A stretch of 55,784 nt of DNA, taken from assembly GCA_903924465.1 (NCBI GenBank), contig CAIYBN010000036.1, forward strand, positions 1 to 55,784. The letters run 5' to 3'. Positions 1 through 8,912 of this stretch are shown in pieces. Origin of the DNA: an uncultured Myxococcales bacterium (GTDB lineage Bacteria; Myxococcota_A; UBA9042). The notes below the pieces were generated by a model, which searched no databases, was not told the origin of the DNA, and saw nothing but the letters and a program-made list of their open reading frames with translations. Position 1 is the stretch's first letter. Each line of letters starts with the position of its first letter. A program made the translations under genes and the position numbers.

Positions 1-323
1 GTTCACGGTGAACGCGGTGGTTTTGAAGTCACCGGAACGATACGCCATCATTGTCATTTTGCGAGGTTACGAGGCTACTGGCACAGCGGGCGGCTGGAAG
101 TCTGCGGAATCAGATCGAAGATCAGTTTGCGGATGCGCCCGGCGAAAGCAGGCGCTTGACTGGGCGATCGGGCACGGTCACACTGGTCTCGATGCTGTGG
201 TTCTGGCCGCAAGATGCGGCGGTGGGCGAGGTACACAGATACCCGGGTACGCGCCCCTGCTCATTCACTTGTGCGTCAGCCACGCCGCGTCACCCCTGGT
301 TCTCACGTTGGCCATCGGCGCTG
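1..323. other. Left edge, no confident gene
   Basis: No convincing complete gene lies here. On the minus strand a frame is open from possible ATG codons at 57, 51 and 48 to the window edge, so the first codons of a leftward gene could lie here, but only 16-19 codons are visible and no ribosome binding site precedes them. A 52-codon minus-strand frame starting at a GTG near position 274 reads plausibly but has no supporting signal. Confidence 0.25.
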
Positions 324-3300
324 TCAAAGCCATGTGAGATCGTGCAGGTTCACAGTCGTGTAGGAGCCACCTTGCACTTCTGCGGCAACGCGGAGTTTGT
401 CGGGAATCGCCCCTTTGTAGACAAACGGCGGAGAGCCGGCTGTGGTCAAGTACAGGAATAGACTGTCCTTGGTTCGTTCGATCTTGACCCATTGGCTGGC
501 TCCGCCAACAGCCGAAACCAGCTGCGGCGCCGCGAGTCCAGAAGCGACCCAAAGTCCTTGGCCATCCAACGTGATCGTGACGCGCTGGGAGAGGTCGGGA
601 GATCCGCCGCAACCAGCGTGCCAACTGGTCCACGCACCTGTGACGGCGTCAAAATGGTCTTGCGCATCCAGGTGGACGCGGGCAACTTCGCCGTTGACGC
701 CAAGTTGCAGCGAGGCCGTGAGCGCGAATGCCTTGCTGTCGAACGCTTGCCAAGTCGCAGCTGCGAACTGGCCAGCGGCGACGAAGTTACCGCTCAAACC
801 GTAGGACGGATTCACGAACAGGATGGGCGACGAGCCGGTGGGCCAGGACACACACGTGTCTTTTGCCGGGTCGCTGAGCAACAACGGCGATAAGTCAAGG
901 AACGTCTGCGGTGGCACGGTCCAAGGCGCCGATGCACTGCAATTCGCTTGCTGAAACGCCGGCTCAGGGCCAGCACCGTCGGGATCAATCCACGGTGTTG
1001 CGGCCCATGGCACCATCGCCGCGAGCGCTGCTGCGCAACTCGGGGCCGGAAGGGTCGCCGTGCCAATCGGTGGCGAACACGTGATGCCATTGCCATAAAA
1101 CGTCGCATTACAGACACATGTGCCAGATTGGCACTGACCGTTCGGGCTGCACACGCCGCAAGAACCGCCACAACCGTCGTCGCCGCACGTGGCGCCTTGG
1201 CAACTGGGCATGCAGTAGAAGGGCGTCATTCCTTGCCAACGCAGAGACATGAGGCTGACGTCTGCTGCAGACAACGCCAGCAGCCGCGAAGGATTTTTGA
1301 AAACTTGACTGGATGTCCAGAGCGTGTCGGCGTCGCGTCCCAAACGAATCACGCCCATGGCGTCGCGCCGCAGCCACAGGGTACCGTCGCTGGCGACCGG
1401 CAAGGTCTGGCTGCCCGTGTCGGTTGTCACATACATCCCTTGCTCGGTGCGCCCGACAATCACCTGATCTCCAGGTGTTGTCACGATCTTCGGTCCACAA
1501 AATGCCGCCAGGTTGCCGTCCGCTTGCAGGGCGGTCAGCGGCGCCAGAATCAGCGCGGTGACGAAACTGGGACCACCGGTCGGCGCGGCCAGCGCAAAGT
1601 TGACTTCGAATTCGCCATGCAAGGCTGCGGCACTGGGCGTCAAATTCCAACCACCTGGGGGAGGCGGGACAACACCTGGACAGCCTGTGGCCGTGTACGT
1701 CTGCCCCCCGGTCGGCGCATACCAGGTGGGCATGGACGTCCAACCCTGAGCGTCATCGCAGTGCGTGAGCACTTCTGGCGAGGGGCCGGCACCGTCGCCG
1801 TCGATCCGCACCAGCTCTGTCGGGGTCACGCCGTTGGCCAACGCCGCTGCGCAACTCAGGAATGACGTAGCGGTCGCTTGATCGGTGCAATAGCCTTCAA
1901 AGGAAACATGGCCAAAGGTGCATGGACAATATCCGCCGAGGCATGCCTGCAAGGGCGAACAAGCCGCGCAGCTCTTGGGCTCCATATCGCGAAAACCACG
2001 CCAGAGGACTGATGTGCCGTCATGCAGCACCAGCGTCGTGTCGTCCGCCAGCAAGCCTTTGACGTCGCCAATCGCGTTGATTGAACCAGATGTCACTTCA
2101 TGCAAGCCTGAGCCCATGCGGTCTGCCCGGAAGATGGCCCAGCGTCTGGATGTGCCATTGGCGCTCGCTCCGCCAACGACAAAGAAGCAGACGCCGTCCG
2201 CCGCGCACGTGCCGTCGACAATTCCACAGGTGGCAAACCGCTCCGCGCCGGGCAGCTGCATGATGCTTGTTTGGCCATTCTTCGCGTCGGTTTGCGTGAT
2301 GTGCCCCGAGTTGGCATCCACGCTGAGTTGCAACGGCTGGAGTCCGGCGACGAGCGTACCGGGCAAGGCATCGACGTGGTCTGGCATCGGCACGACGCCT
2401 TGGTCCGGGTCCAACAGCCACGTTGTCGATCCTGCCTGGAGCGCCGGAAAGCCTGTGGCCGTGGCGACCAGTTTGGGCGGCCCCGCAATGCCCCCGGTAT
2501 TTTCCGGCGCGGCAAACGCCTTGCTCGTTGCGGAGTCCCAATCAAAGTAGACGGCTCGGTAGCACGGCGTGCCGGGGGTTGCGCAGTCCTTGCCCTGTTG
2601 CAGGATCCACTGTCCACCCGTCCGCGGATCGGCAAACAGTGGCGAGTAGACAGACTCCGGCGCGCGTTCGACGACGCCAAAGCCAGGGCCAGCACGCACC
2701 GCTGGGCCGGAAAAACCACCGCCTTTGCGCGCCAAAGCAATGCCGGTGATCGGTTCACTGGCTGACTCGGAAACAGAAATCACCACTTGGCCCACGTCAG
2801 GCAACGTGCCAGCCAGCAACCAGTCTTCCGGAACGTGCAGAGGCTTGCCGGGAGCTCGCCCGCTGGCTGCCGGTTGTGCATCGGGATCGTGCGCACGAAC
2901 CAGCAGCAAGCATTGCTCGTTTTGGCGAATGGCTCGTGTCGAAGCACCACCCAATGTCCACGGCGTATCGGGCAGAAGCCGCCCGCGCGGCGCGCACATC
3001 AGCACGTCGCGCCCGGTCGTCGTGACCTGCAGGCCAGCCCAAAGGGGCGGCGGCTCAGCGGTGGCCGCGGTCGGCACACCGACATTCCATACGTGTTGCT
3101 GTGCGCTTTCCAGCCATTTGGTCACCAGCCCGACGCCAAAGACGTCCTCTTGCCACTGCATGACAGTGCCGTCCTGGGTCCACACCTGCAATTTGCCAGG
3201 CGCGACCGGCACAACACCGACGAGTTGATGCCCTTCAGGCACTTGCACGGCAGTCAGGAACGTCCGCTCCAGCACGCCCGCAACCAACGCGCGCCGCCAG

Positions 3301-4898
3301 ATCAGACCGTCCTCGGAAAACTCATACAGATCCCGGGTATTATCCCCGTGCAAGACCGGCACGATTGGATTGAAATCGGGTTGATCGAGGCCACCATGCA
3401 AAGTCACCCAAGGTTCTGGAATGGGCGCAGACCCTTGCCATCGCTGGCGGACTTCGGTGTGGCCGATCCAGCCATTGCCGTGAAACACGACGCCCATTGT
3501 GGCACCCGATGCCGGTGCCAAGAAGATGGATCGCTCAATGGTGCTCAAACCGAGAGGGCGCAACCAAGGCCCCCAATTGGTCGCCCAATCGAAGTAGCTT
3601 GGGTTCTGCAATTGTGCCCATGGCGCGACGAAATCCTGTCCCTCATCGACGAAGCTGGTCCACGGCTTGCTTCCGGACGTCGCGCCCGAGTGGATATCTG
3701 CCGTGCCGTCGTCCAAAGCCAATCCCGTTCCGGAAGCTGTGGCGTAGACTCCTGTGATTCGCCCAGGAAATTGCGGGATGACTGGACATTGCAGCCCTGG
3801 AATGGTCCAACAATGCAGGGGATTGGGCCAATCGGCAAAGGCTGTGCCGTCCTCAGCCATGGCAATCCGGTCGCGCTTGCCATCGGCGCGAAAGACCACG
3901 CCAGTGGCGTCCTGACACGGCCCGAGGTCATAGTCATGTGCCAAGCCGTATGGCGTGTCCATGCGTGCGTCGAGTCCAACGAGCGCGTCGCCGTCGATGC
4001 GGTAGCACATGCGGCGGCCGAAGTAGCGGATTGGGTAATTGCCATGCAGGCCGCGCTCTTCGGGGTTTGCGCCCGGCAGAAAGACGCCGATCTGTGCTTC
4101 GGGTTGCTGGGTGGCCGGGTCGACGATGACAGAGAATGAGGTAACGGCGGCATGTTGCGAAATGGGGGAGTTGCCGCTTGGTGTCATGGCGACGCGGGTG
4201 GGCAGGGAATCTGGCGTGTCGGACAGTGGCACCATCGCCAGGCTCGTGCCCGCCGGTCCTCGGCCTTCGATGAAGTCCTGGTCCCACTTGCCGTGGTCCG
4301 CAACTTCGAGGTGCAGAGACCAGACACGGCGTTTGCCAAATGCCGTGTCGTGTAGGTCGCCGCCGGCAATGGAACCTGAAAGCACAGCCACGCCATCGGA
4401 CCCAGAGGTCTGCCATTTCATGCCATTGCGCACGTGGGCGGGGAGGATGAGGAGTGGCACATCGAGCTGTTCCTGATTGCCCGCGGCCCGCATGAACAAA
4501 CCCGCAGTGTCGATCGACCAGTAGGCTTCACGCCTGCCCTGGTTGGTCGCGAACCAGTCCAACAGCGGGTTGGCGCCGTCGGTTGCTTGCATCAGGAGCC
4601 AAGCCGGCCCGTAGCGATCGCTGTGGCGGGTCACCGTCCATTCACTCTTGCCAAATCGATACCGTGAGCCCACTCGCATCGGCCACAGTGGTTCATCGTT
4701 GGTTGGACCATCGCCAGGGGCCAGGATCTCGGCGCTGGTCGTGCCGGTGGTGGAGTCGGCGGCCGAACTTGCGGTGCCGCAGCCGAAAAGTCCCGCGACT
4801 ATCCAGCCAAACCACAGGCGAGACCGGCGTTGGGTCGCGGATCGGCTGAAGTGCGCCGCATGGGCGTCGCCGACACAGGAACTGCGTGGACACTGCAT
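324..4898 (-). CDS. Large secreted lipoprotein with fibrinogen-like motifs
   Basis: A 1,524-residue protein that is probably exported and lipid-anchored: the N-terminus has Arg residues, a hydrophobic stretch and a lipobox (GLFGC near residue 40). The central part is beta-rich with no family I recognise. Towards the C-terminus there are two Cys-rich stretches (CSPLQACLGGYCPC, and CGDDGCGGSCGVCSPNGQC), each followed by a segment of the form SCAAALA...DxDGAGPxPE...C. That segment resembles a diverged version of the 'DPDGAGG...YCDMTTDGGGWT' module of bacterial fibrinogen-like proteins. The end (VKIERTKDSLFLY onward) resembles a LamG-type lectin fold. ATG 4898 is the only Met upstream of the signal, but its ribosome site is weak. 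Likely a surface adhesin or binding protein; function unknown. Confidence 0.8.
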   Translation of the reverse strand: MQCPRSSCVGDAHAAHFSRSATQRRSRLWFGWIVAGLFGCGTASSAADSTTGTTSAEILAPGDGPTNDEPLWPMRVGSRYRFGKSEWTVTRHSDRYGPAWLLMQATDGANPLLDWFATNQGRREAYWSIDTAGLFMRAAGNQEQLDVPLLILPAHVRNGMKWQTSGSDGVAVLSGSIAGGDLHDTAFGKRRVWSLHLEVADHGKWDQDFIEGRGPAGTSLAMVPLSDTPDSLPTRVAMTPSGNSPISQHAAVTSFSVIVDPATQQPEAQIGVFLPGANPEERGLHGNYPIRYFGRRMCYRIDGDALVGLDARMDTPYGLAHDYDLGPCQDATGVVFRADGKRDRIAMAEDGTAFADWPNPLHCWTIPGLQCPVIPQFPGRITGVYATASGTGLALDDGTADIHSGATSGSKPWTSFVDEGQDFVAPWAQLQNPSYFDWATNWGPWLRPLGLSTIERSIFLAPASGATMGVVFHGNGWIGHTEVRQRWQGSAPIPEPWVTLHGGLDQPDFNPIVPVLHGDNTRDLYEFSEDGLIWRRALVAGVLERTFLTAVQVPEGHQLVGVVPVAPGKLQVWTQDGTVMQWQEDVFGVGLVTKWLESAQQHVWNVGVPTAATAEPPPLWAGLQVTTTGRDVLMCAPRGRLLPDTPWTLGGASTRAIRQNEQCLLLVRAHDPDAQPAASGRAPGKPLHVPEDWLLAGTLPDVGQVVISVSESASEPITGIALARKGGGFSGPAVRAGPGFGVVERAPESVYSPLFADPRTGGQWILQQGKDCATPGTPCYRAVYFDWDSATSKAFAAPENTGGIAGPPKLVATATGFPALQAGSTTWLLDPDQGVVPMPDHVDALPGTLVAGLQPLQLSVDANSGHITQTDAKNGQTSIMQLPGAERFATCGIVDGTCAADGVCFFVVGGASANGTSRRWAIFRADRMGSGLHEVTSGSINAIGDVKGLLADDTTLVLHDGTSVLWRGFRDMEPKSCAACSPLQACLGGYCPCTFGHVSFEGYCTDQATATSFLSCAAALANGVTPTELVRIDGDGAGPSPEVLTHCDDAQGWTSMPTWYAPTGGQTYTATGCPGVVPPPPGGWNLTPSAAALHGEFEVNFALAAPTGGPSFVTALILAPLTALQADGNLAAFCGPKIVTTPGDQVIVGRTEQGMYVTTDTGSQTLPVASDGTLWLRRDAMGVIRLGRDADTLWTSSQVFKNPSRLLALSAADVSLMSLRWQGMTPFYCMPSCQGATCGDDGCGGSCGVCSPNGQCQSGTCVCNATFYGNGITCSPPIGTATLPAPSCAAALAAMVPWAATPWIDPDGAGPEPAFQQANCSASAPWTVPPQTFLDLSPLLLSDPAKDTCVSWPTGSSPILFVNPSYGLSGNFVAAGQFAAATWQAFDSKAFALTASLQLGVNGEVARVHLDAQDHFDAVTGAWTSWHAGCGGSPDLSQRVTITLDGQGLWVASGLAAPQLVSAVGGASQWVKIERTKDSLFLYLTTAGSPPFVYKGAIPDKLRVAAEVQGGSYTTVNLHDLTWL

Positions 4899-5337
4899 GT
4901 TTCACCGCCACCCCGGCCGCCACGTGCGTCCGTCCTGCGTGAGCACAGCCCCGGGCGACTGGCGTGACGCGATTGGACGTCTACGCCGCCGCATTCTCGT
5001 CGTCAAGCGAGCCCGACTTTCGGGGCGCATCACGACGCGTTTGCAGGAACTGCCCAAGGGGCATCCGCTGTTGGTGCACTTGCCGCAGTTCAACACGCTC
5101 ATCAAGGACTATGCGGCGCCGCTGAAAGCACTGAAAACCGCGATGGAAGTGCGGGAAGCCGCCGATGTTGTCGTCACCACCGCCAAGGCGGCGTGGCGAA
5201 CGGCCTATGACGCCATCGCGGGCGCGCTGCGGCAGATGTTCCCGGGGCGGAGAAGTTATCAGGAGAGCTTCTTCCTGCCGGAATCGCGGCCTTCCACGAA
5301 GAAGAAGACACTGGAACCGGTTGTGCCGGTGGTTTGA
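4897..5337 (+). CDS. Hypothetical protein or gene remnant
   Basis: A 146-codon frame with coding-like composition. The C-terminal half is the most protein-like: a helical region from LPKGHPLLVHLPQFNTLI, then WRTAYDAIAGALRQMFPGRR, then a Lys-rich tail. The only ATG (4897) lies back-to-back with the start of the divergent lipoprotein gene and has no good ribosome site, so the true N-terminus may be missing. It is immediately followed by the inverted repeats at 5355-5450. I do not recognise the family. It could be a small intact gene or the 3' end of a decayed one. Confidence 0.4.
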   Translation: MFHRHPGRHVRPSCVSTAPGDWRDAIGRLRRRILVVKRARLSGRITTRLQELPKGHPLLVHLPQFNTLIKDYAAPLKALKTAMEVREAADVVVTTAKAAWRTAYDAIAGALRQMFPGRRSYQESFFLPESRPSTKKKTLEPVVPVV

Positions 5338-5354
5338 AACGGGAAAATCGTCGC

Positions 5355-5450
5355 GGAACCGCTTCCGGGAGGGAATCACGGGCGTGATTTCGTCCTGGAG
5401 GCGGTTCGAATGCAAAAGTGACGCCGTGATTTCGTGTTGGAGGCGGTTCC
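5355..5450. repeat. Three-copy 26-bp repeat forming alternative hairpins
   Basis: Three related 25-26-bp units lie in 96 bp: 5355-5380 in reverse orientation, and 5383-5407 and 5425-5450 in forward orientation (core CGTGATTTCGT then GGAGGCGGTTC). The first unit pairs with the second over 25 positions (5356-5380 with 5407-5383) with one mismatch and three G-U pairs. It can instead pair with the third over 26 positions with two mismatches. No T-run follows, so this is not a standard intrinsic terminator. Confidence 0.75.
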
Positions 5451-5659
5451 AGGCCGAAATGCAACAGGATCTGACCGTCAGAGTTTGATATCGGCAGAGG
5501 TCAGCATCTTTGGAAGTGAAGGCCGAGGGCGAGGCGGGCGATGGGCCAGATGACCAGCTCGAAGTCCGAAACTTGGCCCGTGTAGTGCCGCCCAAAATCC
5601 CGCTTGACTCACCGGTGCGGCGACCGCATGGTGAACTGATCTCACCCGAGGAGGGGAGC

Positions 5660-6220
5660 ATGTCACTGGAACTGCGGCCGACATTTACCCTGGGCCTGGA
5701 CGAACCGACGGGTGCGGTGCTGCGGCGGCTGCGGGCGCAGATGCACGCGCCGGGCGTTGAAGTGCGTTGGGCGCGGCAGCCGGGTGGCGGTGCGCCGTCC
5801 AGCGTGCGCGAGGATCAGGACCACGTGGTGCTGTGCGTGGACGTCGCGACGCGGCATTTTTGGTCGCCGTGGCTGATGCTGGATATTGCGCAGCACGACG
5901 GTGGCACGCACCTGCACGGTCGGTTCAGTCCGCATCCGAGCGTCTGGACCGGCTACGCGTTTTGCTACCTGACGCTCACCGCCATCGGCTTCTTCTCGCT
6001 GATTTTCGCCTGGGCCTCGCAGCTGAGCGGGAGCGGCAGGCCAAGCGTCGGTCTCATCGCGCCGGTTTGCGCGCTGATTGCGTTCGCGATGTGGTGGGTA
6101 TCGCAAGTCGGCCAGCGGCTGGCACGCGACGAGATGGTGCTCCTGCGCGCATGCGTGGACGCCGGCTTGCGCGCGCCCACGACTTCTGACGCAGCTAACG
6201 AGGCGGCAGAACCGGCATAA
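5660..6220 (+). CDS. Two-pass membrane protein, unknown function
   Basis: A 186-residue protein. Start ATG 5660 is chosen because GAGGAGGGGAGC sits directly upstream; the frame is open further but has no better start. The soluble N-terminal half (about 105 residues) ends at HLHGRFSPHPSVWTG and is followed by two hydrophobic helices, roughly residues 98-122 and 135-155 (YAFCYLTLTAIGFFSLIFAW and GLIAPVCALIAFAMWWVSQV), then a charged tail. This fits a small inner-membrane protein with a cytoplasmic or periplasmic N-domain. Its 3' end overlaps the end of the convergent His-rich gene by 26 bp. I recognise the style as a common hypothetical family but cannot name a function. Confidence 0.8.
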   Translation: MSLELRPTFTLGLDEPTGAVLRRLRAQMHAPGVEVRWARQPGGGAPSSVREDQDHVVLCVDVATRHFWSPWLMLDIAQHDGGTHLHGRFSPHPSVWTGYAFCYLTLTAIGFFSLIFAWASQLSGSGRPSVGLIAPVCALIAFAMWWVSQVGQRLARDEMVLLRACVDAGLRAPTTSDAANEAAEPA

Positions 6221-6419
6221 GCGGCGTCTCGCGTCGCGGCACCAGCGCGTGGCTGTGGTCGGGCGCCTCGCGGGTCAACAGGTGCGGATGCGCCACGGGC
6301 GGCAGGCAGTGGTCGGTCAGGAGGTGCACGTAGTCGTTGAGCGAACGCGACAGCTGCTGGTGGTCGTGGTGATTGGGCTGGCGGAACGAGGACATCGGGT
6401 GTGATGCGGACAGGGTCAT
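6195..6419 (-). CDS. Small histidine-rich protein
   Basis: A 74-residue protein with nearly every third codon position G or C, as in the neighbouring real genes, which supports it being coding. The start ATG (6419) follows AAAGGAACACGCC on the minus strand, a good ribosome site. The protein is rich in His, with clusters such as NHHDHQQ and AHPHLLT, and in Pro near the end; it has no Cys and no hydrophobic segment. The His pattern suggests metal binding, but no family is recognised. It overlaps the convergent membrane-protein gene by 26 bp. Confidence 0.55.
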   Translation of the reverse strand: MTLSASHPMSSFRQPNHHDHQQLSRSLNDYVHLLTDHCLPPVAHPHLLTREAPDHSHALVPRRETPLMPVLPPR

Positions 6420-6778
6420 GGCGTGTTCCTTTGGGAGGTGGACAGTTGAACGATGTTGACTCCACCGCGCTGCGGCCTAACGTGATATTGGGTTAGCAAG
6501 GAGCGTGCCAAGCCGTCAGGACTGTCTGAAGTGCGCGAAAAGCTGACAGATGAACCGGATAGCGACGGTCCGTTGCGCCGCTGAACAGGCGCCGCTGGGG
6601 AAATATCCGCAACCGAGCGGGGAAATGCCCGTAGCGCGTGCCGCGCGCCAAGATGTCCACACGATAGGTTGTTTGCTGCGGGGAGCTTGACGCGTTGTGG
6701 AATGGTCGGTGCGTCAAAAAACGGCTGAATTCAGGAAACTTCGTAGTAGGTCAGTTTGTTTCCGGCCTGCTGGCATGC

Positions 6779-6994
6779 GGTTTCGGAACGCGTACGGACG
6801 TCGCTGTGCCGCGCGAGCAGAGCGCCGGCGCGCCACGGGCCGCAGGCACGGAACGAGCGACTGTAAGGTCGCACGCCACGGGCCGCAGGCACGCAAAGAG
6901 CGACCGTAAGGTCGCAAAGCGCGCCCTGAGCCGACCGAAGCGCGGCGTCGTATAGCCTGGCAAGCGCACCGACAGACGGCAGCGTTCCGAAACC
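6779..6994. mobile_element. MITE-like element with 13-bp inverted ends
   Basis: The ends are perfect 13-bp inverted repeats: GGTTTCGGAACGC at 6779-6791 and its reverse complement at 6982-6994, with looser complementarity continuing about 20 bp inward. Inside lie the 43-bp tandem repeats. The 216-bp element has no transposase. The size and structure fit a miniature inverted-repeat element or a dispersed intergenic repeat, but I cannot see target-site duplications or other copies. Confidence 0.5.
6831..6916. repeat. Two 43-bp tandem repeats with small stems
   Basis: Unit 1 is 6831-6873 and unit 2 is 6874-6916. They share CGCCACGGGCCGCAGGCACG and then an arm pair GCGAC...GTCGC around a 6-base loop (6857-6872 and 6900-6915). 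The units differ at only a few positions. Confidence 0.85.
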
Positions 6995-7140
6995 AGATCA
7001 AAATCGCCCAGCACGGAGCAGCGCCTTGCCGCGCAAGAACTCGCCAGACGTGTTAGCTTGCGGCCATGCTTTGGCCAGCCGGGCCGCGTGTGAATCGTCC
7101 CGCGGTTGCTGGCCTTGGGTTTGGCAGACGAGGTGTTCCA

Positions 7141-8829
7141 ATGACGACGTGGGGCGTGGCGCTGTCCGCGGTATCGCTTGTGGCGGTCCTGTTGCTCGCG
7201 GTGATCGCGGTTGCGCTCATTCGGCGACGGGGCGCGGACCGAACTGCCATCCTCCTGGCCCTGCTCGCGAGCATCGCCTGGTCGTTGGCCTGGTTTGGCC
7301 TGCTCGGATCCCAGCGCCTGCCGGTCTGGTTGCTCAATCCGAATCAAGAGGGACTGCTCGGGGCAATCGTCAAGTCGATCTACGGCAGCAATTACCACAT
7401 TGGCGACCTCTTCCGGTGGCTGGTCAAGGCGTACGCGCTGCTGGACGGCGGCGCGCCTCAGTCGCTTCGGACCGTTGTCGCGATGAACTGCTGGCTTGGC
7501 GGCGTCAACGCGATTCTCTTTTTCGCAACCGCATGGAGGATTCTGGCGCACTTCTGGGGCGCGCTGCTGTTCGTGATCGCCTACTGCGCGAGCACAATCT
7601 TCCTCCAATCGGCGCTCTCAGACGGTCCGGGGCAATGGCTCGCTTTCGACTTCTTCTGCGGCGTGCTCTGCGTGCGGGCGATGCACGTGTTCGCCTCTCA
7701 GCGCTTTCGCTGGTGGGCATGGATTGGCCTGGTGGTTGTGTTGGCCATGGCCGTGGCCACTCGCGTGGAGTGCGCGGTCTTTGCGTGCATCTGCGGCATG
7801 GCGGGGCTTCTGTGGATCGCCGTGCCGGAGCAACAGCTGCGCGCACACAGCCTGCGCATCTTGACGCGTCTTCGCGCAACCTTCTTCGTCCGCCAGTTCA
7901 GTCGGACGCCGCTGCCCGTGGCCTTCGCCATCGGCGTCGGCATCTACGCGCTGGATTCGGAGCTGGAGTCCGTTGACCTTGGGCTCGCCGCGATACTGCC
8001 GGTGGACGTTCACGTCTTCTATTTGCCGATCGGGATGGCCAGGGTGATGAGCCCCGCCATCGTCTTTCTCTTCGCCTTTGGCGTGTGGTACGGCCTGCGC
8101 CAATGGCGGGAGTTGCTGCTCTTGCCCCTGCCGACCCTGCTCTTGATGAAGACCTACTACGCGGCGGCGCACAACGGCAGCACCACGGAAATGACCCGCT
8201 ACCTGACGCTGCTCGTTCCAGTGATCTTCGTGATTGCGCTGTTCGGCTGGCGCCAGCTGGCCGCGGTGACCGACCGACTGCGCTGGGGCCCGTCCTGGCG
8301 CGTGGTGGCATGCGTCGTCCTCGGGCTGCTCGCGATGCCGGAGTTGAGTCTCGCGAATCTCATGGTCGCATCGCCTGCAGAATCGACGCCGGCAAGCAAG
8401 CTCAGACGGATTCTCAACCTGGGCAACCAGCAAGCTGAGGTCCAGTTCCTCGTGGAACTGATGGACGAGCGCCCTGACTGTGTCATCGCGGCACAGGCTG
8501 TGGCGCAGGACAACGTTTCAGGAGAGCGATGGAGCCAGTCCGAACGCACGCGCGTGCTGCTGTTTGGCGGACCGCTTGGCGGGTGGGAAGAGCATCCGTT
8601 GACCGGCGATGTGGTGGCTGTCGCGAAGGCAGCCGTGCGGAACCGGGCCACCTGCGTGTTGGCCTATGAGGGGTTGGACTGCGCGCTTGCACTCACGGGC
8701 GGGCCAAAGTGCACGCTTGCCGGGCACCATCTGAAAGTGGCAAAGACGGTGCGCGTGGACGACCCGGGCTTCTACTGCCACGTGGTGTTTCCGAGTCCGG
8801 TACAGCTCACCGCGTATGAACTGCCGTAG
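7141..8829 (+). CDS. Polytopic inner-membrane protein
   Basis: A 562-residue membrane protein. An earlier in-frame ATG exists at 7066, but ATG 7141 is chosen because GAGG lies 7 nt before it and the sequence then starts directly into the first helix. About ten or more hydrophobic helices run from residue 5 to about 420 (for example SLVAVLLLAVIAVALI, WIGLVVVLAMAVATRV and VPVIFVIALFGW), followed by a soluble C-terminal domain of about 140 residues with several Cys. The overall plan (many helices, then a periplasmic domain) resembles GT-C type glycosyltransferases, but I do not see a clear catalytic Asp motif, so no substrate is proposed. The 3' end converges on the beta-barrel gene. Confidence 0.8.
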   Translation: MTTWGVALSAVSLVAVLLLAVIAVALIRRRGADRTAILLALLASIAWSLAWFGLLGSQRLPVWLLNPNQEGLLGAIVKSIYGSNYHIGDLFRWLVKAYALLDGGAPQSLRTVVAMNCWLGGVNAILFFATAWRILAHFWGALLFVIAYCASTIFLQSALSDGPGQWLAFDFFCGVLCVRAMHVFASQRFRWWAWIGLVVVLAMAVATRVECAVFACICGMAGLLWIAVPEQQLRAHSLRILTRLRATFFVRQFSRTPLPVAFAIGVGIYALDSELESVDLGLAAILPVDVHVFYLPIGMARVMSPAIVFLFAFGVWYGLRQWRELLLLPLPTLLLMKTYYAAAHNGSTTEMTRYLTLLVPVIFVIALFGWRQLAAVTDRLRWGPSWRVVACVVLGLLAMPELSLANLMVASPAESTPASKLRRILNLGNQQAEVQFLVELMDERPDCVIAAQAVAQDNVSGERWSQSERTRVLLFGGPLGGWEEHPLTGDVVAVAKAAVRNRATCVLAYEGLDCALALTGGPKCTLAGHHLKVAKTVRVDDPGFYCHVVFPSPVQLTAYELP

Positions 8830-8912
8830 GAGACAGGGACCGGTCGCAGCCGTTGCAGGCCCTTTTTCAGTGCAACCTGCTGCAACTGGAGCTGCGGAAT
8901 CCGTGTGTGCAC

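Larger units (their letters stand above)
6420..7140. other. 721-bp intergenic region with a mobile-like repeat
   Basis: No gene is supported here. A 74-codon minus-strand frame (6493-6717) has no ribosome site and odd composition and is left out. The main content is the inverted-repeat element at 6779-6994. The upstream region and ribosome site (GAGG, 7-nt spacing) of the membrane-protein gene starting at 7141 are at the right end. Confidence 0.6.

Noticed and set aside
8..337. 109-codon plus-strand frame at the left edge
   Set aside because: No ribosome site, no motif, and it runs into the end of the large lipoprotein on the other strand.
5398..5412. tRNA T-arm-like GCGGTTCGAATGC
   Set aside because: It is part of the repeat unit; no acceptor or anticodon arms are around it and the other copies do not keep the pattern.
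5355..5450. CRISPR-like repeats
   Set aside because: Only three units, one inverted, with spacers of 2 and 17 bp; this is not an array.
6714..7001. 95-codon minus-strand frame inside the inverted-repeat element
   Set aside because: The frame is generated by the repeat itself (Arg/Ala-rich, no start signal); it is more likely non-coding repeat DNA.
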